A stretch of DNA of 64,000 bases from Agaribacter marinus (GTDB taxonomy: Bacteria > Pseudomonadota > Gammaproteobacteria > Enterobacterales > Alteromonadaceae), in contig NZ_BSOT01000005.1 of assembly GCF_030160655.1 (NCBI RefSeq), forward strand, positions 186,001 to 250,000, written 5' to 3'. Shown in pieces: positions 1 through 7,830 of this stretch; the stretch's first letter is position 1, and every line of letters begins with the position of its first letter. Made by a program: the position numbers and the translations under genes. The notes under the pieces are model-generated. The model saw only the letters and a program-made list of their open reading frames with translations, had not been told where the DNA came from and did no database searches.

Positions 1-1
1 G

Positions 2-1369
2 GTTAAAACGCAGGGTACAGAAGCAGCCCTTGCAGGAGAGAGCGGTTTTGCTATTTTTGATGATTATCGCGGGGTTTCGGTGTTATCCGCATATAAACCT
101 GTGGATATAAAAGGTTTAAACTGGGTCATTATGAGTGAAATTGATGAAGCCGAAGCCTTTGCTTCAATCGAGGCGTTGCGAGCAAATACAACGACAATTG
201 CGCTAATCATATTAGCGATTTCGGGCGTTCTCGGACCCTTAGCTGCATGGTTGTTAGCGAAGTCGATGGTAAAACCAATCAGCGATCTTAAAGAGACAAT
301 ATTGTGTTTAGTCGAAGGTGAGGGAGACCTAACTAAACGTGTTGACGTGCAAGGAAAAACAGAAGTAACCGAAGTGGCGCTTAGTTTAAATAAGTTCATT
401 GACCATTTAGATGGAACGTTTTCAAATTTAATAAAATCGGCAATGCGTTTAGTGCCTATGTCGAAAGAGCTTTCGGATGGCAACATTGAGATTACAAAAG
501 CCGCAAATGAACAAAACAAGCAGATCTCAGTATTAAGAGACCGAATTCTTGCGGCAGGTGAGTCATCGGATAAAGTAAAACAAGAGTCTGATGCCATCAT
601 GGATGAAAGTAATGAAGGCACTCGGAGTGTAACCGATGGCCTGAGAGTGTTTGATGAGACCACAGGCGAAATGGAAAAACTTACCGATATTATTGGCGAG
701 ACTACTTCGTCTGTCGATTCATTAAAGTCCCAGAGTGACAAAATAGTCACTGTGATTGACGTTATTAGCGAGATTGCGGATCAAACAAACTTGCTTGCCT
801 TAAACGCGGCAATTGAAGCCGCACGCGCTGGAGAAGCAGGTAGGGGATTTGCTGTTGTTGCTGACGAAGTAAGGTCGCTAGCGTCAAGAACGCGGCAATC
901 GACGCAAGAAGTCTCAGCCATGGTTGAAGCAATACAATCGGGTACTAATATTGTTGTTTCAACCATGTCGCAAGGCATAGAGTCAACAAAATCATGTCAG
1001 AATAAAATACATGAAGCCAAAGATAAACTAGGTTTAATTAATACCACCATGAATCAAATAAATGGGCGGGTGACAGAAATCACTAAAACTGTGACCGAGC
1101 AACGATATAACTTCGACAAAGTATCGAAAGATTTTGATGATTTAGATTTGTGTTTTCATAACTCGCAACAGGCCAGTATGGTGTCGGTACAAGTGGGCAT
1201 TGATATGAGCAAGATGAGCGTAAAACTTCACGGCATGGTTGATCATTTTAAGCTTACAGATTCAAATTGGAGCACCAAAAAGCGCGGTGGAGTGAGAATT
1301 GACCAAGAGATGGTCACGTCAATTGTACAAAACTCGAAAGATGAACAACCCGAGGATATGTTGTTTTAG
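2..1369 (+). CDS. Methyl-accepting chemotaxis protein (5' end outside window)
   Basis: Transmembrane chemoreceptor that senses a ligand in its periplasmic domain and controls the CheA kinase through its cytoplasmic tip. The reading frame is open from base 2, so the start lies upstream of the window. Visible order: the last part of a Cache-like periplasmic domain, a transmembrane helix ([20 protein letters not shown]), a HAMP domain ([10 protein letters not shown] onward) and a long signalling coiled coil with the conserved hairpin tip ([20 protein letters not shown], then [15 protein letters not shown]). No C-terminal CheR/CheB pentapeptide is seen; the protein ends EQPEDMLF. The ligand cannot be inferred. 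Confidence 0.93.
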   Translation, partial: VKTQGTEAALAGESGFAIFDDYRGVSVLSAYKPVDIKGLNWVIMSEIDEAEAFASIEALRANTTTIALIILAISGVLGPLAAWLLAKSMVKPISDLKETILCLVEGEGDLTKRVDVQGKTEVTEVALSLNKFIDHLDGTFSNLIKSAMRLVPMSKELSDGNIEITKAANEQNKQISVLRDRILAAGESSDKVKQESDAIMDESNEGTRSVTDGLRVFDETTGEMEKLTDIIGETTSSVDSLKSQSDKIVTVIDVISEIADQTNLLALNAAIEAARAGEAGRGFAVVADEVRSLASRTRQSTQEVSAMVEAIQSGTNIVVSTMSQGIESTKSCQNKIHEAKDKLGLINTTMNQINGRVTEITKTVTEQRYNFDKVSKDFDDLDLCFHNSQQASMVSVQVGIDMSKMSVKLHGMVDHFKLTDSNWSTKKRGGVRIDQEMVTSIVQNSKDEQPEDMLF

Positions 1370-1604
1370 CGCGATTGATGATTTAAATCTTAACATCTAT
1401 AGGTAGTGCCGCTTATGATTATATACGGCGTTTGGGGCACTTTTCTCTTAACCGATGTGGCAGGCAAACACGGTTGTAGTTTGGGTTCGTTGAGTCGTTA
1501 TTTCTCATCGTTTTTTTTGGGGGGGGATTAATTGTAATCCTCCCCGAAAAAAGTAGCACTTATAACTAGAAAATTCCGCTAATATATCAGCAAAGGAGTT
1601 TTCA

Positions 1605-1703
1605 ATGAGAAAATCAAAATTTAGTGAAAGCCAAATCATGGCTATTCTTAAACAAAATGAAGGCGGTGTGTCGGTACCAGACTTGTGCCGCGAGCATTAT
1701 TGC
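1605..1703 (+). pseudogene. Truncated IS3-family transposase OrfA (N-terminal fragment)
   Basis: The frame starting at 1605 reads MRKSKFSESQIMAILKQNEG and continues GVSVPDLCREHYC, matching the N-terminal helix-turn-helix of IS3-family OrfA proteins. A strong Shine-Dalgarno (AAGGAG) precedes it. Homology stops after about 33 codons, where an attC-like right end begins, so the rest of the element is gone. Upstream at about 1513-1552 a T-run/G-run and its near inverse (CTCCCCGAAAAAA) may mark the IS left end. This is a remnant, not a working gene. Confidence 0.8.
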
Positions 1704-1709
1704 ACACTT

Positions 1710-1738
1710 GTCTGTGCCCCTTAACCTAAAAGTTATGA
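1710..1738 (+). repeat. Right end of an attC site, truncated by the IS3 remnant
   Basis: The segment GCCCCTTAACCTAAAAGTTA closely matches the right end of the attC at 2828-2933 (GCCCCTTATTTAAAAGTTAGG). Its left half is missing where the transposase fragment begins. Confidence 0.5.
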
Positions 1739-2112
1739 GTCGTGTGTACATGTGTAAATTATTTATTTTTGCTCTGTTAGGTTTATTGTTCGCTTGCTCT
1801 GATAGTCAAACAAATAGAGATGGGTATGATTGGGTTCTTACAGCTGACCCTGAAAGTGACGCAATCTCAGCAGCTCATTCTGGTGATCGAGCATTAATTG
1901 GTGTTTCAGGTTTATTTGGCCGTGTTATTCCTGACGTTAGAGGGATACCATGTGATAAGCCTCAAGATGTGCGTTACTTAAAAATTGATGATGTAATTGA
2001 TAGTTACGCAGAGAGAAAGTTTAACGCATTAGCTCCAATTTATGCAGAGCTATACAATTACAATTTGAGGGAATATTTTGATGCCAAAGGTCAGGATATT
2101 TGCAACTCATAA
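1735..2112 (+). CDS. Small lipoprotein of unknown function (cassette gene)
   Basis: A secreted lipoprotein is predicted: a hydrophobic stretch (LFIFALLGLLFA) ends in a cysteine followed by SDS, a good lipobox. The start is placed at ATG 1735; ATG 1750 (MCKLFIF) is equally possible and gives a more usual signal peptide. Longer upstream starts would run through the transposase remnant and the attC end, so they are rejected. The mature part (about 100 residues) has no recognised domain; Asp, Tyr and Arg are common. It is the first gene of the cassette array. Confidence 0.6.
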   Translation: MSRVYMCKLFIFALLGLLFACSDSQTNRDGYDWVLTADPESDAISAAHSGDRALIGVSGLFGRVIPDVRGIPCDKPQDVRYLKIDDVIDSYAERKFNALAPIYAELYNYNLREYFDAKGQDICNS

Positions 2113-2194
2113 CAAGCACATAAACTCGTTCACTAGGACCAAAATACAATAGCATGCTTTGTATGTTTTGCCGAGTTTATCAGCCTAGTAAGCA

Positions 2195-2309
2195 CACTGA
2201 ATTTTTAAACTGCTTGGCATCATCAAAAAACAGTGGTTTAAAAGGCTAGGCTGTTTTAAATTAGGCATTAATAAGCGACAAAAAGGATGCTTAATTTTGA
2301 TGTTGGCAA
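2195..2309 (+). repeat. Dispersed repeat, copy 1
   Basis: Shares an alignable sequence with 13683-13794: both start near CA(C/T)TGAATTTT, share CATCAAAAAA and a TTTAAAAG block, and end in GATGTTGGCAA. Divergence is substantial, with small indels. The function is unknown; both copies lie between cassette genes. Confidence 0.6.
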
Positions 2310-2336
2310 CAAGTTTCGACCGTTCACTGGTTGCCA

Positions 2337-2443
2337 TTCTAACAAAAAAATCAAACCTCGTTGCGCTCGCAAAGGACAACTGCACGTGTGCCGCTGCGCG
2401 ATTGTCGCGCACGTATAGTCGCCGTTTATTTAACAAGTTAGGT
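2337..2443 (+). repeat. attC recombination site (107 bp)
   Basis: The left core TTCTAAC and right core GTTAGGT flank an imperfect palindrome (GCGCGATTGTCGCGCACG in the middle). It sits immediately before the DUF4288 gene. It shares the motif CAAACCTCGTT..GCAAAGGACAACT with the attC at 9093-9197. Confidence 0.75.
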
Positions 2444-2454
2444 GCTAATTAGTA

Positions 2455-2823
2455 ATGGATAAACATATTTCACCTGTCGGATGGTACGTAGGCACTTATA
2501 TACTTAGATTTGTCGAACTCGAACAACAAGGTAATTTTGACGAAGATAACCGCTTTCTATGTTGGGAAAACACCGTTTTAGTAAAAGCAAAAGACAAACG
2601 TGAAGCCTACGACAAGATCGAAGCTATTGGCAAAGAGCATGATTACCCATACAAAGGTGGAAAAGAAGCAGTTGACGTTCAATGGTTCTATGAAGGGATC
2701 ACAGAAATTATTGGAGTTTATGACGTTCTGGAAGATGGCTCTGAACTGTATTACAGCGAATCAAGACGCAAACTTAAAAATATTAGAAAACTGATTGGAA
2801 AAAAGGACGATTTTCATAGATGA
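2455..2823 (+). CDS. DUF4288 domain-containing protein
   Basis: A 122-residue cytoplasmic protein. The pattern WYVGTYILRFVE, then W-E-N-T-V-L-V-K-A-K-D, then AYDKIEAIGKEHDYPY matches the small DUF4288 family, whose function is not known. The ATG lies 11 bp after the right core of the preceding attC, as expected for a cassette gene, and the gene is followed by another attC at 2828. No signal peptide or membrane segment is visible. The C-terminus is basic (RRKLKNIRKLIGKKD). Confidence 0.75.
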   Translation: MDKHISPVGWYVGTYILRFVELEQQGNFDEDNRFLCWENTVLVKAKDKREAYDKIEAIGKEHDYPYKGGKEAVDVQWFYEGITEIIGVYDVLEDGSELYYSESRRKLKNIRKLIGKKDDFHR

Positions 2824-2827
2824 ACGC

Positions 2828-2933
2828 TCCTAACAAAAAAATTAAGTCATTCACTACGTTCGCTGGGACACAAACACGTGGGCTGCTTCGCATTTTAGCC
2901 CACGCATCTGCGCCCCTTATTTAAAAGTTAGGC
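2828..2933 (+). repeat. attC recombination site (106 bp)
   Basis: The left core TCCTAAC starts 4 bp after the stop codon of the DUF4288 gene; the right core is GTTAGGC. Internal inverted arms include GTGGGCTG..TTTTAGCCCAC. A well-formed site. Confidence 0.8.
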
Positions 2934-2951
2934 AAACAAAATAATTCTTTG

Positions 2952-3563
2952 TTATGGGTAGCCTATTACCATGCCGGCCCTTTTCTCTATGTCCTTTGTC
3001 ATAGTATCGCTTTTCAGTTCCGCTCTTGCTCTGAATACATAGCCTTGTCTTAAATCAAACATTAAGCGGGCTCTCTCTAGTGAGGGGAAATCTTTAGGTA
3101 ATGTCCCTTTACTTTTTTCAAGCTCGAAACGTGATGCCAAGCGCTTATCGATATTGTCAATAGTATCCTTTAAAATGGGCTGAACACCATCCACGTCCCC
3201 CGAACTTGTCGCTACGCAAGAGCTTAAAAAACATCCCTTAGCACTACTTTCGTGCTCACTTGCGTTTTCAATCACTGCCTTGAAAAATTTTTTTACCGCT
3301 ATATAAATATCAGGCTCACTTTCAAATGTGACCATAGGGGCGCAGGCATCGTTGGATGTATAGGCTTCTATAGCTTGCAAAAACAATGAATGCTTGTCGC
3401 CAAAGGTGGCGTATAGGCTTGGTCCGTTGATACCCATAGCGGTGGTTAAATCTTTCATCGATGCCCCAGCGTAACCCTTGAGCCAAAATACCTTCACTGC
3501 TGCCTGCAATGCGGCATCTCGGTCAAAATTTCTCGGCCTTCCAATCTTTTTTGTATCATTCAT
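2952..3563 (-). CDS. TetR/AcrR family transcriptional regulator
   Basis: A DNA-binding repressor. The N-terminal helix-turn-helix covers about residues 8-60 (GRPRNFDRDAALQAAVKVFW, then KGYAGASMKDLTTAMGINGP, then SLYATFGDKHSLF). The C-terminal ligand domain is of the type found beside short-chain dehydrogenases. It is transcribed divergently from the SDR gene at 3646 with 82 bp between start codons, so it probably controls that gene and itself. The same arrangement with related proteins occurs at 61816-63298. It is unusual for a cassette array because it runs against the array direction. The effector is unknown. Confidence 0.9.
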   Translation of the reverse strand: MNDTKKIGRPRNFDRDAALQAAVKVFWLKGYAGASMKDLTTAMGINGPSLYATFGDKHSLFLQAIEAYTSNDACAPMVTFESEPDIYIAVKKFFKAVIENASEHESSAKGCFLSSCVATSSGDVDGVQPILKDTIDNIDKRLASRFELEKSKGTLPKDFPSLERARLMFDLRQGYVFRARAELKSDTMTKDIEKRAGMVIGYP

Positions 3564-3645
3564 TATAAAACTCTTTTAGCGCTCCAATATTTAGCGTATG
3601 ATTTTATATTAATCGTTACAAAACTCAATTGAAGGTAGGGTATTA

Positions 3646-4383
3646 ATGGAAAACTTTAAGGTTATTGTTACTGGCGGAAGCCACGGTATAGGCAAGGCAA
3701 CGGCACTTGAATTTGCAGCGAGAGGCGCTCATGTATTAATTACGGGACGAAACATGGGCCCACTCGATGAGGTCGCAAGCCAGCATAAAAATATCACAGC
3801 ATTGGCGGCCGACAGTGCCGATCCATCAAGTGCCGAACTCATCATCAGTAACGCTATTAGCCTATGGGGGAAGTTGGACATCTTGGTGAATAACGCAGGA
3901 GCAGGTGCTATTTTGCCTCTGGAGGATGCCACAGAGAAGCAAATAACAGATATATTTTCCATAAATATTGTCGCTTCAAGTCTATTAGCCAGAGCAGCAA
4001 TACCGCATTTAAAGGCTTCGAAAGGCGCAATCGTCAATGTGTCGAGTGCTATTGGAAGCAAACCTTCTGCAGGCCTCTCTCACTACGGTGCCAGCAAAGC
4101 GGCACTAGACTACCTAACTCGAGCCTGGGCTCTAGAATTAGCGCCTGAGATTAGAGTCAATGCTGTTGCTCCTGGGCCAACTGAATCTGGCGCCTTAACA
4201 GGCATGATGGGGCTTTCAAAAGAACAGGCCCAAGCTGTTATTGAGCAGGAAAAGGCGATAATACCTTTAAAACAAAGAGGTACACCCAAGGACATCAGTC
4301 GTTGGATTCTTATGCTGTCAGATCCTGCCTCCACTTGGGTTACAGGCCAAATCATAGGTATTGACGGAGGCTTTAGTTTGTAA
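3646..4383 (+). CDS. SDR family NAD(P)-dependent oxidoreductase
   Basis: A 245-residue classical short-chain dehydrogenase. The cofactor motif TGGSHGIG is near residue 9-16, NNAGAG near 83, the catalytic Ser lies in IVNVSSAIG, and YGASKAALDY carries the catalytic Tyr and Lys. The C-terminus (GQIIGIDGGFSL) is typical of the family. AAGGTAGGG precedes the ATG. It is divergent from the TetR gene at 2952-3563 and likely induced when that repressor is released. The substrate is not predictable. It is paralogous to the SDR at 62537. Confidence 0.9.
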   Translation: MENFKVIVTGGSHGIGKATALEFAARGAHVLITGRNMGPLDEVASQHKNITALAADSADPSSAELIISNAISLWGKLDILVNNAGAGAILPLEDATEKQITDIFSINIVASSLLARAAIPHLKASKGAIVNVSSAIGSKPSAGLSHYGASKAALDYLTRAWALELAPEIRVNAVAPGPTESGALTGMMGLSKEQAQAVIEQEKAIIPLKQRGTPKDISRWILMLSDPASTWVTGQIIGIDGGFSL

Positions 4384-5194
4384 GTATTTTATTGTAATGT
4401 TGATCAAGGGAGAATAAGTGCCTAACACATATGAGCCTCTGGTTAGTCAATAGGTACTAGTCGTCTTTTGATCACTTTTTCAAGGTCAATCTAAACCTCT
4501 GAGCTAAGCCGTATACTTCATCTGTCATAGTGGCTGTTAAGTCATCGCTTACAGCAAACACATATAGAGGCTCTCTTACGTGATCTCATCACAGCCTGTT
4601 GTTTCACCTTCCATGGTGATAACAGGGGCACTAGACATTCATCGGTTAACCCAGCACTGGCGCTATTCAAGCATAAGGTTGGACGTATCCACCAGTTAGT
4701 TTCAGGCTCAGGCTAGGTGTAAACGATTTAGCTCAGAGTATTGATGTACGCCCATTCGGTGTCTAATTGTAATCAGTACATTTGTGTGACAAACACTGTA
4801 CAAATGGTTGAATCGTCGCAGTGGCAGACGAAGTTACCATTGGCGAAGTTTGAATGAGATGTTAGGTTATTTTCAGATTGAGCCATTGCGTGTAAGGAGC
4901 AGAAACGTACATGTTGACTGGTATTAGGAGCGTGTTTTACACGAGTGAATATATAACTGAGGAGCCGGATGCGGTAGTTCCGCACGTCCGGATCTGTGTG
5001 GGGGCGGCTCAGTAATGGGTCGTTCTACCACGATTATGTACTTAATATGCTGTTCATCGCCGTCAGGATAAAATCATCTAAAAGTCATAAGGACGTCAGG
5101 TATTTTGCATTCTAACCCTATACATTTAAACCCTTGTTGATTTATAGCAAGGACCTGTCAAGCAATTTTACAATTTACAAGTGAATGATTTTGT
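4384..5194. other. Gene-poor stretch with group II intron debris
   Basis: No intact gene. A box GCCTAAC at about 4420, shortly after the SDR stop, looks like the left core of an attC whose right half is lost. A group II intron domain V lies at 4962-4995. At 5062-5105 there is a segment resembling 20433-20476. The sequence between about 4450 and 4900 was not identified and contains many stops in all frames. Confidence 0.6.
4962..4995 (+). ncRNA. Group II intron domain V (3' end of a decayed intron)
   Basis: A 34-nt hairpin beginning GAGCCGGATGCGG, with loop TAGT, then CCGCACGTCCGGATCT. It has the AGC catalytic triad near the 5' end and the CG bulge in the 3' arm expected for domain V. A GC-rich hairpin with a possible branch-point A (CAGTAATGGGTCG) follows, as for domain VI, with the intron end near 5030-5040. 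No intron-encoded reverse transcriptase frame survives upstream, so this is a fragment. Confidence 0.7.
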
Positions 5195-6052
5195 ATGAAA
5201 AAGATTTTAGTTTTTTTGTTTTTGTTACCTTTCTTCAATGCTGGAGCAAGTGAGCACAAATTATACTCTATGCCTGGAACACAAGTTATTCCGATTAAAG
5301 ATACTATATCGAATAAACAATACGAGCTACTCATCAAACTACCCGATAATTACGCGAAAAATAAGGAAAAAAATTACCCGGTTGTTTACTTTACAGATGC
5401 CGTCGAGCATATCGAATTATTATCATCTGCCTCATATATGATTATGAAAGATGTAATTTTAGTAGGCATTTCCTGGCAGAAAGACATTTCAGAGGATTTA
5501 AAGCAACAATATGGGGTTCATGTCAGTCGTTATATGGATTACACATTTAAGAAGACCATTAATCCAAGACATCCCAAAATAAAATTTGGCCAAGCTGATA
5601 ATCACCTGGCTTTTATTCGCAAAGATGTTTTTAAGTTTGTAGAAAGCAATTACCGAACCGAACCGAACAATCGAACCTATTTCGGTTTTTCCGCTGGTGG
5701 AGTATTTGGTGTTTACGCACTAATGGTACAACCCGACACATTTAAAAATTACATTCTCGGTAGTGCATTGGACGAGGAAGTTCCTACACTCTTTGCTCAA
5801 GAACATGCTGCTTTAAAAAATACACAGTCTGCGATTAATGTCTTTACTTCTTATGGTGAATTAGAGAAAGAGGTAGGGCCATTTGTCGAAGATTTTGTTA
5901 GCAAACTAAGAAATAAAAAATATAAGGGATTAGCTTCAATAAAGAATATTGTTGTTGAGTCCTATGGACATAGCGATTCGTCTCCTCTGGTGGCGGCACA
6001 CAGTTTGAAATGGTTAAAAAGCTTGCAGCCAAAGTCAAAAGAAGATAAGTAA
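5195..6052 (+). CDS. Secreted alpha/beta-hydrolase fold esterase
   Basis: A 285-residue exported serine hydrolase of the COG2819 type. The signal peptide MKKILVFLFLLPFFNAGAS is followed by a core beginning SNKQYELLIKLPDNY and YPVVYFTDAV. The nucleophile is Ser166 in GFSAGG, and the likely catalytic His lies in ESYGHSDSS near the C-terminus. Relatives hydrolyse small esters such as siderophore or acetyl esters, but the substrate is not deducible. It sits between group II intron debris and a decayed attC at 6077-6169, so it may be a cassette gene. Confidence 0.85.
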   Translation: MKKILVFLFLLPFFNAGASEHKLYSMPGTQVIPIKDTISNKQYELLIKLPDNYAKNKEKNYPVVYFTDAVEHIELLSSASYMIMKDVILVGISWQKDISEDLKQQYGVHVSRYMDYTFKKTINPRHPKIKFGQADNHLAFIRKDVFKFVESNYRTEPNNRTYFGFSAGGVFGVYALMVQPDTFKNYILGSALDEEVPTLFAQEHAALKNTQSAINVFTSYGELEKEVGPFVEDFVSKLRNKKYKGLASIKNIVVESYGHSDSSPLVAAHSLKWLKSLQPKSKEDK

Positions 6053-6076
6053 TAGTTGGCTATTAGCTCCTTCGTT

Positions 6077-6169
6077 GCATACAAGCAATTCAACAGGACT
6101 AAAAACAGTGGGCCTGTTCGCTTCGCTCCATTTTAGCCCACAATTTTTAGCTCGTTAATTGGGCGTTGA
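6077..6169 (+). repeat. Decayed VCR-like attC site
   Basis: The left end GCATACAAGCAATTCAACAG resembles the VCR-type TAACAAGC..TTCAA..GGAC. Mirrored arms GTGGGCC..TAGCCCAC follow. The right end CTCGTTAATTGGGCGTTGA is related to that of the site ending at 8394. It is followed within 3 bp by the IS1182 inverted repeat. Confidence 0.55.
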
Positions 6170-6171
6170 GA

Positions 6172-6885
6172 CTGTAGAAAAAGGTCAAAATAGGTTTAAA
6201 AGGCTAGCTATTAGTGAGGATATCCTAGGTGCGCAATCTATTATCACCGCCGATACAGGCTTTGCAAATGAAACAAACATGCAGTACCTGCACGACAATG
6301 ATATTAACGCCTAAATTCCTGATAACCAATTTAGACGTCGTGACCCTAAGTTTGATGAGCAAAAACAAAAGCATGGTAAACGTCATCAAGATAAGAAGGT
6401 GAGAAAACAGCAAATTATCTCCGCCAGTGAATTTCAGATTAGATGAAACCAGAGCGCCAAGCTATACCGACTGGATGAAGCATAGGGTGGATAGCACTAA
6501 GGGCAAACAAATTTACAGTCACCGCATGTCGGTAGTAGCCCCTGTATTTGGTAACATAGGCACCCACAAAAAACTGAATCGTTTTAGCTTGAGAGGTAAC
6601 GCTAAAGTACAATGCCAATGGTATCAGTTCTGCGTGATACACAATATCGAGAAGCTGAAGAATTACGGACAGCTAGCGGCGTAGTTAACCTAATCACACC
6701 TAAAAATCACCTCCTACAAGCCCATCAAAACAGACCCATCCAGCCAGATAAAAGTCAAACACTGGGAAATCAAAAGTAGGAGTAAAAAACTTTGCAAAAC
6801 TTATTGGTTCAAGGCAAAGTTCATAGCATATAAAAATTTAAATAAAGGCAAGGGAATGGTCTGTCATAAACGACTTTTTCTACAG
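6172..6885 (+). mobile_element. IS1182-family element remnant with terminal inverted repeats
   Basis: The left end CTGTAGAAAAAG at 6172-6183 and its exact inverse CTTTTTCTACAG at 6874-6885 form 12-bp terminal inverted repeats around a broken transposase. At 714 bp the element is much shorter than a full IS1182 member, so it has an internal deletion. No target-site duplication was recognised. The right end abuts CTCGTTAGGC, an attC-type right core. Confidence 0.75.
6196..6684 (+). pseudogene. IS1182-family transposase, C-terminal remnant
   Basis: Conceptual translation gives ITADTGFANETNMQYLHDND, an in-frame stop, then PDNQFRRRDPKFDEQ. After another frame change it gives WMKHRVDSTKGKQIYSHRMS, VVAPVFGNIGTHKKLNRF and SLRGNAKVQCQWYQFCVIHN. 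These match the C-terminal half of IS1182 DDE transposases, including the conserved VFGNI and the LRG..K...QW...HNIEKL end. At least one stop and one frameshift make it inactive. Confidence 0.8.
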
Positions 6886-6903
6886 CCTCGTTAGGCATAC
6901 TAA

Positions 6904-7290
6904 ATGATCCGAGTCCTTACAGTCCTTTTTTTCATTGTTAGTTTTTCTTCTCAAGCTTGTATGTTTCCCATTCAAGGTGCAGAGTATGACGCACTTATAA
7001 ATATTGAGAGGCTTGAAGAGAGTAGCTATAGGGTTACTGTTCCAAGGGTTGTTCACGAGCGAACAGATCCGATTATTGTTTTAGGTTTTGATATCGATGA
7101 TTCTGACGAATTTCTGTTCGCTGAAGAAATTGTTAGCTTAAAAGTTGAGCATAAGAAAGATATATCAGTTGCGTATTTTTCACTCGAAAAACAGATTGAG
7201 GAAACTCCGTTTATCAATGTTCGTTGGCCTGTCGATTGCTGCTTGTGTGAGGTCATTGCAAATACATTGATACCAAAAAATGAGGGTTAA
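6904..7290 (+). CDS. Small secreted protein of unknown function (cassette gene)
   Basis: A 128-residue protein with a short signal peptide (MIRVLTVLFFIVSFSSQA) and a Cys directly after it, which could be a lipid-anchor site or part of a disulfide. Further cysteines occur at the end (VDCCLCEV). No known domain was recognised. It starts 8 bp after an attC-type right core (GTTAGGC) and is followed by a canonical attC, so it is a genuine cassette gene. Confidence 0.65.
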   Translation: MIRVLTVLFFIVSFSSQACMFPIQGAEYDALINIERLEESSYRVTVPRVVHERTDPIIVLGFDIDDSDEFLFAEEIVSLKVEHKKDISVAYFSLEKQIEETPFINVRWPVDCCLCEVIANTLIPKNEG

Positions 7291-7295
7291 ATGAT

Positions 7296-7361
7296 GCCTA
7301 ACAAAAACTTAAAGCGGATAAAAATAACGAGCGATTTTTACCGCTCAAGTTGGTGTTAGGC
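7296..7361 (+). repeat. Canonical attC recombination site (66 bp)
   Basis: The left core GCCTAAC and right core GTTAGGC are exact inverses. The inner arms ACTTAAAGCGG and CCGCTCAAGT, plus TAAAAAT and ATTTTTA, make a long imperfect hairpin with the extrahelical bases expected of an attC. It starts 5 bp after one gene's stop and ends 7 bp before the next start. This is the best-preserved site in the window. Confidence 0.9.
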
Positions 7362-7368
7362 AGTCGAC

Positions 7369-7740
7369 ATGATTGAAACAAGCATAATTAGTGAAGACCC
7401 AGTGATTGTCTTACATGTGTTGCAAGGGTCTTTCACTAAAGAAGAGGCTAAGTTAGGGATTGATAGTGCTATATCAGTAATTGAGCATGCCACTTCAATC
7501 ATAAGAACATTTTCGTTAATAGTTGATGCCAGAAATTACATCTTTAATGATATCGATGCTCATAAGGTATGGTCGTTAAATTTCAAAGAAAATCCGTTAG
7601 TTATTGATGGGGTAATTAGGGCTGCAATTGTCGGTAGTGATGAGCCTAAATTTCATGCTGAGAAAGAGAATATGGAATCCACGACATTAAAGTTTTTTAC
7701 AGATTGCCAAACTGCTATTGCATGGTTGGAAAATGCCTAA
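7369..7740 (+). CDS. Cassette protein, possibly SpoIIAA/STAS-like fold
   Basis: A 123-residue cytoplasmic protein without signal or membrane segment. An internal pattern (FSLIVDARNYIFND, then IRAAIVGSDEPKF, then KFFTDCQTAIAWLENA) resembles SpoIIAA-like proteins, in which a beta-strand/helix domain ends with an 'A..WL' helix. The match is weak, so function is open. The stop codon overlaps the left core (GCCTAAT) of the next attC, a classic cassette layout. Confidence 0.6.
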   Translation: MIETSIISEDPVIVLHVLQGSFTKEEAKLGIDSAISVIEHATSIIRTFSLIVDARNYIFNDIDAHKVWSLNFKENPLVIDGVIRAAIVGSDEPKFHAEKENMESTTLKFFTDCQTAIAWLENA

Positions 7741-7816
7741 TAAAGCAAACCACAATGGCCCGCAATAAAATGCGGGCTGGACTCGCTAACGCTAGCCTGT
7801 ATTGGCGGCGTTATAT
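7735..7816 (+). repeat. attC recombination site (82 bp, slightly degenerate)
   Basis: The left core GCCTAAT overlaps the preceding stop codon. The right core GTTATAT ends 14 bp before the next ATG. The inverted arms GCCCGCA and TGCGGGC lie inside. Confidence 0.7.
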
Positions 7817-7830
7817 GTCAAGGAGAGTAC

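Larger units (their letters stand above)
2113..2454. other. Non-coding stretch between cassette genes
   Basis: No convincing gene. It holds a VCR-like left half (TAACAAGCACATAAACTCG) whose ATAAACTCG at 2120-2128 is mirrored by CGAGTTTAT at 2172-2180, then a 115-bp block repeated at 13683-13794, then a full attC. The minus-strand open frame here overlaps the attC and is taken as spurious. Confidence 0.6.

Noticed and set aside
1400..1445. Possible terminator after the chemoreceptor gene (GTGCC..GGCAC then TTTTCTC)
   Set aside because: The stem is short and interrupted; not convincing by eye.
1624..1734. Upstream extension of the lipoprotein frame
   Set aside because: It would read through the transposase remnant in another phase and through an attC end; the signal peptide begins only at 1735 or 1750.
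2185..2436. Minus-strand open frame of 83 codons
   Set aside because: It overlaps a dispersed repeat and most of the attC at 2337-2443; composition and position argue for a chance frame.
4773..4985. Minus-strand open frame of 70 codons
   Set aside because: It crosses the group II intron domain V and has no homology that I recognise.
7296..7361. CRISPR-like or simple terminator reading of the palindromes in the array
   Set aside because: Sites are not evenly spaced, have no spacers of constant length, and carry attC cores at gene boundaries.
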